From Hymenobacter yonginensis (GTDB lineage Bacteria > Bacteroidota > Bacteroidia > Cytophagales > Hymenobacteraceae), in contig NZ_CP115396.1 in assembly GCF_027625995.1 (NCBI RefSeq), positions 2,666,001 through 2,730,000 of the forward strand: a stretch of 64,000 nucleotides of DNA, written 5' to 3'. The position numbers and the translations under genes are program-made. Below are positions 36,845 to 44,068 of this stretch, in pieces. The notes below the pieces were generated by a model, which ran no database searches, was not told the origin of the DNA, and worked only from the letters and a program-made list of their open reading frames with translations. How positions within the stretch are numbered: the first letter of the stretch is position 1; the number at the start of each line of letters is the position of its first letter.

Positions 36845-37470
36845 AGCACCAGCTTGCGCCGCAAACTGATGAACAGTTCCCGCCCCTGTCGGGGCCGCAG
36901 CGAGTTGGTGGCCGTATCGAAATGCACGAAATCAAAATACGGCTCGAAATACGCCCGGTATTCCTCGCGCGTGCCCCCGAAGGGCGGCTCCGTAGCGGGC
37001 CCGAAGTCGGTATCGAAGAGCAGGCCGGCCAGCGTGCCGCCGGGCCGAAGCAGGTGGGCGCACTGGCGGGCGTAGGCGGGGCGCAGGTGCGGGGCCAGGG
37101 CGCAGAAGAAGGTTTGCTCCACTATCAGGTCGTAGGGCGGGGCGGCCGGCAACTCAAAAAAATCCTGCTGCAGCAGGTGGGCCGCCGGAAACCCGGGTAC
37201 GCGCTGTTGCAGGGCCGCCAGCGGCTCCGGCGCCAGATCGGCCACGAACACCTGCGAGAAGCCCAGACCATGCAGGTACTCAGCCTCGTAGGCGTTGCCG
37301 GCCCCCGGAATGAGGATACGGCGGGCATAATCGGGCTCCAGCTGATTGAAATAATCGCGCAAAGGCGGCGTTACGGCTCCGGCATCCCAGCCAGTGCGCC
37401 CCGTGGCGTAGCGGCCGCGCCAGTAGTTTTCGTCGAAGGAAACGGCAGATTTCATAGGCGTTCCGTACAT
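36841..37470 (-). CDS. TPMT-family SAM methyltransferase
   Basis: A 209-residue methyltransferase of the thiopurine S-methyltransferase family. It shows DENYWRGRYATGRTGWDAG, the usual opening of this group, motif I as RILIPGAGNAYEAEYLHGLG, VFVADLAPEPLAAL for the acidic loop, and EQTFFCALAPHLRPAYARQ. Related bacterial proteins methylate thiols, selenium or tellurium compounds or halides; which applies is not readable. The start may be 37470 or an ATG at 37455 (MKSAVSF). Its final codons and stop lie inside a repeat arm, which suggests the element inserted at or over the original 3' end. Confidence 0.86.
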   Translation of the reverse strand: MYGTPMKSAVSFDENYWRGRYATGRTGWDAGAVTPPLRDYFNQLEPDYARRILIPGAGNAYEAEYLHGLGFSQVFVADLAPEPLAALQQRVPGFPAAHLLQQDFFELPAAPPYDLIVEQTFFCALAPHLRPAYARQCAHLLRPGGTLAGLLFDTDFGPATEPPFGGTREEYRAYFEPYFDFVHFDTATNSLRPRQGRELFISLRRKLVL

Positions 37471-37584
37471 TTTGGGGCACTGCTGGCCGGCAGCAAAACC
37501 GGTTTTGTTTTAAATTTTCGTTTGTTTGTGCGTAAAGGTAACGCACGCACCGGCCCAGCCGGTCTTCATTTAACCCCGCTCGCA

Positions 37585-38532
37585 ATGGAACCAACCCAAA
37601 GCCCTGAACCCCGCAACAACAGTCGTATCCTGCTCATTGCCGCCCTGTTTCTGGTCTTGCTGGGCATCAACGGCGTATTGTACTGGATGAACCGGCAGAA
37701 AAGCGCGGAGAATGAGCAGCTCACCACGCAGGTAGCAGAAAAGGACGATCGGCTGAAAACGCAAATCGCCGAGTACGAGAAGCTGAAGGCCGATTTCGAG
37801 CGCCAAAGCCAGGAAGTGCAGAGCATGGGCCTGTCGAACGACTCGCTGGAAGCTAAAATCGCCTCTATCAACGCCGACCTGCTGAAGCTGCGCTCATTCA
37901 AGTCGAGCAGCTTCTCGGTGGCCGAGCAGCGCCGCTTCAAGGCCCGCGCCCAGAATCTGGAGTCGCAACTGCGCAAAAAGGACGACGAAATTGCCCAGCT
38001 GAAAGCCGACAACGAGGCCCTCTACACCGAGGCTACCACGCTGAAGGAGCGCCAGAACAAGCTCACCGATACCATCACGACCATCGCCCGCACCAACCAG
38101 GAGCTGACCGAGAAAGTGGCCGTGGCCTCGCGCCTGCAGGCCGAGAACATCCGGGTGGGCGTGGTGAACTCGCGCAACAAGGAGAAGGACGACGACGACA
38201 ACGAGTTCAAGGCTAAGCGCGTCGAGAAAATCAAAATCAGCTTCAACCTGGCCCGCAACGACGTATCGCCGAAGGAAACCAAGCAGATCATGCTGCGCCT
38301 GATTGAGCCCGACGGCGCCGCGCTCTACAACCTGAGCACCGGCGGCGGCACGTTCATGATCGACGGCTCGGAAGCTTTCTACACCGCCAAGCAGGACCTC
38401 GTGTACGACAACACCCGCCAGCCTGTGCAATTCCTGTACGCCAAAGGTGCCGCCTACAAAGTGGGCCTGCACACCATCGAGCTGTACGAAGGTGGCGTGA
38501 TGATCGGCAAGACGACGTTCACGCTGAAATAG
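37585..38532 (+). CDS. Membrane-anchored coiled-coil protein
   Basis: A 315-residue protein with one N-terminal membrane segment (RILLIAALFLVLLGINGVLYW), a long coiled coil (about residues 40 to 195) made of heptads rich in Lys, Glu, Gln and Leu (LTTQVAEKDDRLKTQIAEYE), and a C-terminal beta-rich domain of about 110 residues (IKISFNLARNDVSPKETKQI to the end). Similar Bacteroidota proteins are annotated as chromosome segregation-like or simply hypothetical. A gliding, cell-shape or envelope role is possible but not shown. The ATG at 37585 fits the membrane segment; the long upstream frame is antisense to the TPMT gene. A terminator follows. Confidence 0.8.
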   Translation: MEPTQSPEPRNNSRILLIAALFLVLLGINGVLYWMNRQKSAENEQLTTQVAEKDDRLKTQIAEYEKLKADFERQSQEVQSMGLSNDSLEAKIASINADLLKLRSFKSSSFSVAEQRRFKARAQNLESQLRKKDDEIAQLKADNEALYTEATTLKERQNKLTDTITTIARTNQELTEKVAVASRLQAENIRVGVVNSRNKEKDDDDNEFKAKRVEKIKISFNLARNDVSPKETKQIMLRLIEPDGAALYNLSTGGGTFMIDGSEAFYTAKQDLVYDNTRQPVQFLYAKGAAYKVGLHTIELYEGGVMIGKTTFTLK

Positions 38533-38562
38533 GCAGCCACGAGCCGCTACCACGCGTTTTTC

Positions 38563-38595
38563 AAAAGCGCCGGTCTACTGGCCGGCGCTTTTTCG
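38563..38595 (+). terminator. Intrinsic terminator
   Basis: Arms AAAAGCGCCGG and CCGGCGCTTTT with a short loop, followed by TTTCG, 30 bp after the coiled-coil gene. Confidence 0.85.
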
Positions 38596-38678
38596 TTTCA
38601 GAAAGCGCCCGGTTTCAGCCGCCGGCAACTGGCCGGCCGTGACACTTCGCCCACCATTCCAAGCAGATACGTTGCCCC

Positions 38679-39230
38679 ATGACGACGCCCTTTTCCCTGC
38701 AGCCCACGCTGGAAACCGACTCCCTGCGGCTGCTCCCGCTGCAGGAAGCTGATTTTGCCGAGTTGTACGCCGTTGCCGCCGACCCCAGAGTGTGGGAGCA
38801 GCACCCCAACAAAGACCGGTGGCAGCGGCCGGTGTTTCTAAACTTCTTCGAAGGCGCCATCCAGAGCCAGGGCGCTTTCAAAATCGTGAACAAGGCCAAT
38901 GGGGCCACTCTGGGCAGCACCCGCCTCTACGACTACAGCGCCGAAGACAACAGTCTCCTCATCGGCTACACCTTCTACGGCACCCAATCCTGGGGCAAGG
39001 GCATCAATCTGGCCGTGAAAAGGCTGCTTCTGGATTACGCGTTTCAATTCGTGGATACCGTCCGCTTTCATATCGGGGCCGAAAACGTTCGCTCGCAGAT
39101 TGCCATCCAGCGCCTGGGGGCCCGCAAAGTTGCCGAGCAGGAAGTGGCGTACTACGGGGAGCCATCCAAGCTGAACTTCGTGTTTGAAATCACGAAGCAG
39201 GAATGGGCAGCTCATCCCGTCGGCTCGTAA
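38679..39230 (+). CDS. GNAT acetyltransferase, RimJ/RimL type
   Basis: A 183-residue acetyltransferase. It opens QPTLETDSLRLLPLQEADFA, the pattern of the RimJ/RimL-like group (acetyltransf_3), with GSTRLYDYSAEDNSLLIGYT, the CoA loop SWGKGINLAVKRLLLDYAF and VRFHIGAENVRSQIAIQRLGA. These enzymes acetylate N-terminal amines of proteins or small amines; the target here is unknown. It is a single-gene unit with terminators on both sides. Confidence 0.88.
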   Translation: MTTPFSLQPTLETDSLRLLPLQEADFAELYAVAADPRVWEQHPNKDRWQRPVFLNFFEGAIQSQGAFKIVNKANGATLGSTRLYDYSAEDNSLLIGYTFYGTQSWGKGINLAVKRLLLDYAFQFVDTVRFHIGAENVRSQIAIQRLGARKVAEQEVAYYGEPSKLNFVFEITKQEWAAHPVGS

Positions 39231-39267
39231 GTACCTGGTTATAATCAAGTGCCTTATTCGCATGAAT

Positions 39268-39305
39268 AAAAAAGAGCGCCGACCATCAGGTCGGCGCTCT
39301 TTTTT
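39268..39305. terminator. Bidirectional terminator between convergent genes
   Basis: Arms AAAAAAGAGCGCCGAC and GTCGGCGCTCTTTTTT with a 6-base loop. Serves the acetyltransferase and the minus-strand cphA. Confidence 0.9.
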
Positions 39306-39336
39306 CTGCTGCCAGAGGCAGACTGCGCGGGTCAGG

Positions 39337-41967
39337 CTATTGCGCCAGCGAAGCCTCGAAATCATCCAGCTTTTTCAGGGTGGCCTTGATGTTCTCGGTG
39401 AACATCACGACTACCGAGCCCGGCTTTGCGGTGGCCAGCACGTGGTCGATGGCGTCCATCTCGTTTTCGATGTAGGTGATGGGCAGGTCCGGCGTATCGA
39501 GGCGCAGGCCGCGCTCCATGATTTCCTTCAGCTGCTCCGCCGTTTTGCCGCGCAGGTCGCGGTCCTGGCGCAGCACAATCTCATCGAAGATGCGGCCGGC
39601 GATGCGCGCAAAGCCCAGCGTGTCTTCGTCGCGCCGGTCGCCAAGGCCCGAGATGACACCCACTTTGTGGGTGGCCTCGGTGGCGTCCAGGAACTGGGCG
39701 AATTTCTCGATGCCGTGGGTGTTGTGGGCGTAGTCCACAATCACCTCGAAGGTCGGGAACTTGTACACGTTCATGCGGCCCGGCGTTTTGGTAGCCGAGG
39801 GAACAAACGTGCGCAGGGCCAGCTTGATGTCGTCTTTATCGAAGCCGTAGCAGTAGCAGGCCAGGGCCGCCGCCAGCGAGTTTTCGATGTTGAATGTAGC
39901 GCGGCCGCCCAGCGTAATCGGGAACTCCGCGGCCCGGTCGATGCGGAGCTTGTAGCTGTTCTTGTAGATGGTGATGTAGCCTTCCTCGTACACGGCCGCC
40001 AGCCCGCCGTTTTCGGCGTGCTCCCGGATGCGGGGGCTGTGCTCGTTCATGCTGAACAAAGCCACGCGGCACTCCAGCTTCTCGCGCATGGCGTACACCA
40101 GGTCGTCGTCGGCGTTGAGCACGGCCCAGCCATTTTTACGCACCGTGCGGGGCAGCACGCCCTTCACGGCGGCCATTTCCTCCACCGTGTAGATGTCGCG
40201 CATACCCAGGTGGTCGGCCGCCACGTTGGTTACCACGGCCACGTCGCAGGTATGGAAGCCCAGGCCCGAGCGGAGCATGCCGCCGCGGGCCGTTTCCAGC
40301 ACTGCGAAGTTCACGGTCGGGTCTTTCAGCACAAACTCGGCGCTCTGGCCGCCGGTGCAGTCACCGCTTTGCAGCTGCACGCCCTGGATGTAGATGCCAT
40401 TGGTGGTGGTGTGGCCCACTTTGTAGCCTTTGGAGGCCACAATGTGCGCCAGCAGCTGCGTGGTGGTGGTTTTGCCGTTGGTGCCGGTCACGGCAAAAAT
40501 CGGAATCCGGGCGGTGCTGCCCTGCGGAAACAGCATGTCCACTACCGGAGCGGCCACATTGCGCGGCAGGCCCTCGGTGGGCGAAATATGCATCCGGAAG
40601 CCGGGCGCAGCATTCACCTCAATCACCGCGCCGCGGGTTTCGTTGAGCGGAATGGCAATATCAGAGGTCAGCAGATCGATGCCACAGATGTCGAGGCCCA
40701 CGATGCCGGCCACGCGCTCCGCGAGCAGCAGGTTGTAGGGGTGCACCAGGTCGGTCACGTCGGTGGCGGTGCCACCGGTGCTGATGTTGGCGGTGCTTTT
40801 CAGGTACAGCTCCTGGCCGGCTGGCAGCACGCTGTCCAGCGTCAGGGCCTGGTTTTTGAGCAGGTCGATGGTGTGCTGGTCGGCTTTGATGCTGGTGAGC
40901 ACCTTTTCGTGGCCGAAGCCGCGGCGCGGATCTTCGTTGACCTTATCAATCAGCTGCTGGATGGTGCTACTGCCGTCGCCGCGCACGGCGGCTGGGGTGC
41001 GCTTGGCCACGGCTATAAGCTTGCCGGCCACTACCAGCATGCGGTAGTCGTCGCCCTGGATGAACTGCTCCACGATAACGGCGCGGGAGTACTTCTGGGC
41101 CGCCTTGAAGCCTTCTACGGCATCGTCCCAGTTCATGATGCGGATGGTGGCGCCCTTGCCGTGGTTGCCGTCGAGCGGCTTGGTCACGATGGGGAAGCCC
41201 AGCTCCTCCACGGCGTCGCGCAGGCCATCCTCGGAGTAAACGGTGGTGCCGTTAGGCACGGGCACGCCCGCATCCTTGAGCATGGCCTTGGTGCGGTTCT
41301 TATTGCCGGCTACCTCCACCCCGGCGTGCGAGGTGTAGCTGGTGGTCGTGGCCCAGATGCGCTTCTGGTTGACGCCGTAGCCGAGCTGGATGATGCTGCT
41401 GTTTTTGAGCTGGATGTACGGGATGTTGCGCGAAGCCGCCTCCGATACAATGCTCCAGGTGCTGGGCCCGAAAAACTCTTCTTCCCGGATTTCGTGCAGT
41501 TCGTCCACAATGGCCTTCACGTTCACGTCGCGGCCCTCGCAGAGGTCTTCCACCAGCTGCACGGCTGCCTCAGCGGCCATGCGGCCGGCGCGCTCCTCCT
41601 GGTAGCTGAACACCACAAACTCCACCCCTTCCTGATGCGCCGGGTACGACTTGCCCCAGTACACGGGCATGCCCGCCATGCGCTGCAGCGCCAGCGCCAC
41701 GTGCTGAATTACGTGGCCCAGCGGTTCACCGTCCTGTAGCTGCTCGGCCGTGAGAGGCGGGTGCTTGTGGGCGGCTTTGCCGGCCTCGTTGGGCTGGGGC
41801 TGGCCCAGTTCGGGCAGCAGCTGTGGCAGTCGCTCCGCCAGGGCCGGAAAATTGTTCGACCAGGAGTCGGCCAGCTCCTGCATATCTACTTTCAGAACAA
41901 TCAGCTTGTAGTGCTTGACGGACCAAAAGCTGGGCCCGCGCATGGTGCGGAGGTCAATAATCTTCAT
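39337..41967 (-). CDS. cphA: Cyanophycin synthetase
   Basis: CphA, 876 aa, polymerises aspartate and arginine into cyanophycin, a nitrogen and carbon reserve. The order is an N-terminal domain (about 1 to 160), an ATP-grasp domain (about 210 to 475: HAGVEVAGNKNRTKAMLKDA, PIVTKPLDGNHGKGATIRI, VIEVNAAPGFRMH) and a Mur-ligase-like domain (about 485 to 876: IFAVTGTNGKTTTTQLLAHI, DYAHNTHGIEKF). Both catalytic P-loop regions are intact. The ATG at 41967 gives MKIIDLRTMRGPSFW, the usual start; the longer frame reaches into intergenic DNA. No cyanophycinase (cphB) lies beside it in the window. A moonlighting or different dipeptide product cannot be excluded. Confidence 0.92.
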   Translation of the reverse strand: MKIIDLRTMRGPSFWSVKHYKLIVLKVDMQELADSWSNNFPALAERLPQLLPELGQPQPNEAGKAAHKHPPLTAEQLQDGEPLGHVIQHVALALQRMAGMPVYWGKSYPAHQEGVEFVVFSYQEERAGRMAAEAAVQLVEDLCEGRDVNVKAIVDELHEIREEEFFGPSTWSIVSEAASRNIPYIQLKNSSIIQLGYGVNQKRIWATTTSYTSHAGVEVAGNKNRTKAMLKDAGVPVPNGTTVYSEDGLRDAVEELGFPIVTKPLDGNHGKGATIRIMNWDDAVEGFKAAQKYSRAVIVEQFIQGDDYRMLVVAGKLIAVAKRTPAAVRGDGSSTIQQLIDKVNEDPRRGFGHEKVLTSIKADQHTIDLLKNQALTLDSVLPAGQELYLKSTANISTGGTATDVTDLVHPYNLLLAERVAGIVGLDICGIDLLTSDIAIPLNETRGAVIEVNAAPGFRMHISPTEGLPRNVAAPVVDMLFPQGSTARIPIFAVTGTNGKTTTTQLLAHIVASKGYKVGHTTTNGIYIQGVQLQSGDCTGGQSAEFVLKDPTVNFAVLETARGGMLRSGLGFHTCDVAVVTNVAADHLGMRDIYTVEEMAAVKGVLPRTVRKNGWAVLNADDDLVYAMREKLECRVALFSMNEHSPRIREHAENGGLAAVYEEGYITIYKNSYKLRIDRAAEFPITLGGRATFNIENSLAAALACYCYGFDKDDIKLALRTFVPSATKTPGRMNVYKFPTFEVIVDYAHNTHGIEKFAQFLDATEATHKVGVISGLGDRRDEDTLGFARIAGRIFDEIVLRQDRDLRGKTAEQLKEIMERGLRLDTPDLPITYIENEMDAIDHVLATAKPGSVVVMFTENIKATLKKLDDFEASLAQ

Positions 41968-42214
41968 AAAAACGAAAGGGGTGGAAACAGAGTCGAGCGG
42001 ATTGTACGCTGGAGTTAAATGTAGGGATTTGAGCCTGCAATGCCAGCACCCACCGGTTTTTACCCCCAGCACGCCTCCGCCGGGCTTACCAACAGGTTAT
42101 CAATCACTTGCCCTATATAGCAAGAATTCAACGCAGGATAAAAAAATGCACCCTCTACCCCACCCGACCCGGGCAGCGCCGTCGGAGGCCGTGCCGGATC
42201 AGGCTCCCGGCGCA

Positions 42215-42631
42215 TCACTTCAGAATCAGGACCAGCGTACCCGCCACTATCAGGCCCGCTCCCAGCCCGGTCTGCCACGTCAGCTTTTCGCCCAGAAACA
42301 GCACCGACAGCCCGATGGCCAGCGCCACGCTCAGCTTGTCTACCGGCGCCACCTGCGACACGCTGCCGAGCTGCAACGCCCGGAAGTAAAACATCCACGA
42401 CAGCCCGGTAGCCAGCCCCGACAGTCCCAGGAACAGCAGATTGGTACGGGTGAGCGTGTGCACTTCGGCCAGCCCACCGCGGAAATACACCACGCCCCAG
42501 GCCAGCACCAGCACTACCGCCGTGCGCACCGCCGTAGCCAGGTTGGAGTCGACGCCCCGAATCCCGATTTTAGCCAGCACGGCCGTCAGGGCCGCGAAGA
42601 AGGCCGATAGTAACGCGTAGATCCACCACAT
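42215..42631 (-). CDS. EamA-family membrane protein, single module
   Basis: A 138-residue protein with four or five membrane segments forming one EamA module, half the size of usual drug/metabolite transporters. It begins MWWIYALLSAFFAALTAVLA and contains IGIRGVDSNLATAVRTAVVL, ALQLGSVSQVAPVDKLSVAL and a final GLIVAGTLVLIL. Such half-size members are thought to work as dimers. Substrate unknown. It lies 247 bp from the cphA start on the same strand, too far to argue for an operon. Confidence 0.85.
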   Translation of the reverse strand: MWWIYALLSAFFAALTAVLAKIGIRGVDSNLATAVRTAVVLVLAWGVVYFRGGLAEVHTLTRTNLLFLGLSGLATGLSWMFYFRALQLGSVSQVAPVDKLSVALAIGLSVLFLGEKLTWQTGLGAGLIVAGTLVLILK

Positions 42632-42756
42632 GACGCCAGCAAAGAAAGTCCAGAGCTTTCTACGCGGCCATCTGCCATTCGTGCAGGCGTATCGGCATCA
42701 ATAGCAAGGTGTCAAACACGTATTTCTGGCCGATGCGCGGTACGGCCATTTGAGGG

Positions 42757-43566
42757 CTATTGCAGGTTCCAGACCATACCCATACCCATCCCGCCCCCGG
42801 GCTGCCACGTTGGCGTCAGGCTCATGCCTTTGGGCAGGCCCGGCTTGCGGCCCCAGCGGTTGCGGTGCGTGAGGTAGCCTACGTGCGCCGCCAGAATGCC
42901 GAAGCCGGCCCCCGCTACCACGTCGCTCTGCCAGTGCTTGTTGTTGATCATGCGCAGGGCCGCCACGCTGGTCGCAATAGTGTAGGCGCCCACCCCGTAC
43001 CACTGACTTTTGTCGCGGAACTCGGTGTGCACAATGCTTGCGGCCAGAAACGCCTGCGCCGTGTGCCCCGACGGAAACGACTGGTTGTCGGAGCCATCAG
43101 GGCGGGGGTTGCGGGTGATATTTTTGACGGCGAAGACCGTTCCGAGCATGAACAGCTCGCTCTTGAGCACCACCAGCCCCACGTTCAGCCGGTCGTTGCG
43201 CGACTCCACGCCGGCCAGCGCCACCACGCCCAGCTCCACGTACGGCGCCAGAATCAGGATGTCATCGAGGCGGGTGCGGTAGGTCGGGAACAGGCGTTGA
43301 ATGTCGCGGCGGGCTTCCTGGTTGGTGTAGAAGCCGCCGCCCCCGGCCGTGTAGGCGCCATAGCCGATCAGCACAGCCGGCACGATGGTGGCTTTCACCA
43401 GCTTGCCTTTGTACCAGGGCTGCTTCACGACGGCCGGCACGCCGCCGGGGTTTTCAAACTTGCGGGTAGTGTCGACCGGTACTGGTGCCACTTGGGCTAC
43501 CGTTTGGGCAAGCGGAGCCGTAGCCAGCGCAGCCACCAGCGCCCAGCGAGAAAAGACTGCTTTCAT
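42757..43566 (-). CDS. PAP2-family phosphatase
   Basis: A 269-residue membrane or exported phosphatase of the type 2 phosphatidic acid phosphatase superfamily. A signal-like N-terminus (MKAVFSRWALVAALATAPLA) is followed by the three catalytic blocks: KNITRNPRP, SFPSGHTAQAF and the ALRMINNKHWQSDVVAG block with the final His and Asp. Likely substrates are lipid phosphates, for example undecaprenyl diphosphate or phosphatidic acid. The ATG at 43566 is chosen since upstream codons precede the signal peptide without conservation. The end is Gly/Met-rich (GGGMGMGMVWNLQ). Confidence 0.88.
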   Translation of the reverse strand: MKAVFSRWALVAALATAPLAQTVAQVAPVPVDTTRKFENPGGVPAVVKQPWYKGKLVKATIVPAVLIGYGAYTAGGGGFYTNQEARRDIQRLFPTYRTRLDDILILAPYVELGVVALAGVESRNDRLNVGLVVLKSELFMLGTVFAVKNITRNPRPDGSDNQSFPSGHTAQAFLAASIVHTEFRDKSQWYGVGAYTIATSVAALRMINNKHWQSDVVAGAGFGILAAHVGYLTHRNRWGRKPGLPKGMSLTPTWQPGGGMGMGMVWNLQ

Positions 43567-43698
43567 TGAATACGAAGTAATGCCTGAGGTCTGCTTGAAG
43601 TCTGAATCCAGCGCCAGTAGCTGGCTGCGGGCGGGTAAGCCGGCAGGATACGCAACGATTCTGTGGAAACAATAAGTTGCGCCTTCGCCATAACGAAA

Positions 43699-43737
43699 CA
43701 ACCCCCGCTACCAGCCGGATGGCTATAGCGGGGGTTG
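43699..43737 (-). terminator. Terminator downstream of tRNA-Cys
   Basis: On the minus strand, arms CAACCCCCGCTA and TAGCGGGGGTTG with a further CC/GG pairing, followed by TTTCG. It starts 10 bp after the 3' end of the tRNA. Confidence 0.75.
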
Positions 43738-43746
43738 CTGAACTAG

Positions 43747-43817
43747 AGGTGACGAGCGGATTCGAACCGCTGTACGAGGTTTTGCAGACCTCTACCTAGC
43801 CGCTCGGTCACGTCACC
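43747..43817 (-). tRNA. tRNA-Cys (anticodon GCA)
   Basis: The minus strand folds as a 71-nt tRNA: acceptor stem GGTGACG pairing with CGTCACC, anticodon stem GAGGT/ACCTC around loop CTGCAAA (anticodon GCA), and T arm with GGTTCGAATCC. The discriminator base is U, the identity base for cysteine. CCA is not encoded. Confidence 0.93.
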
Positions 43818-43832
43818 AGGGCTTTGAGGATG

Positions 43833-43863
43833 CAAACATACAGCATATTCCGGCTTCTGCCAA
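43833..43863 (-). promoter_or_regulatory. Promoter of tRNA-Cys (TTG-N20-TATGTTTG)
   Basis: On the minus strand TTG (43863-43861) is followed by 20 bases and TATGTTTG (43840-43833), an almost ideal Bacteroidota -33/-7 pair. It predicts a start just before the tRNA 5' end at 43817. This is the clearest full promoter in the window. Confidence 0.75.
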
Positions 43864-44013
43864 GGTTAGGCGCCAGGTTTTCGCAATCAGCGCGGTAAGT
43901 GGCTGGCATCGTGCGGAAAATTTTCTACAGACCACCTGCTTTGCAGCTGCCCAATTGGGCAAACACCCGGCCCGGCCCCAAGCCACAGCCGAAGCGCTAG
44001 GGCGGCCGGCCAC

Positions 44014-44046
44014 AAAAAAAGGGCCCCAGCTTGCGCCGGGGCCCTT
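44014..44046 (-). terminator. Intrinsic terminator of rpsA
   Basis: Arms AAGGGCCCC and GGGGCCCTT with a 10-base loop, ending on the minus strand in a run of seven T residues (the A-run 44014-44020). It lies 23 bp after the rpsA stop. Confidence 0.9.
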
Positions 44047-44068
44047 CTTAAGCTAACGGGGGAGAAGC

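Noticed and set aside
39184-41739. An 851-codon open frame on the plus strand
   Set aside because: It is antisense to cphA, has Val/His/Gly-rich composition typical of a GC-rich shadow frame, and shows no family motifs.
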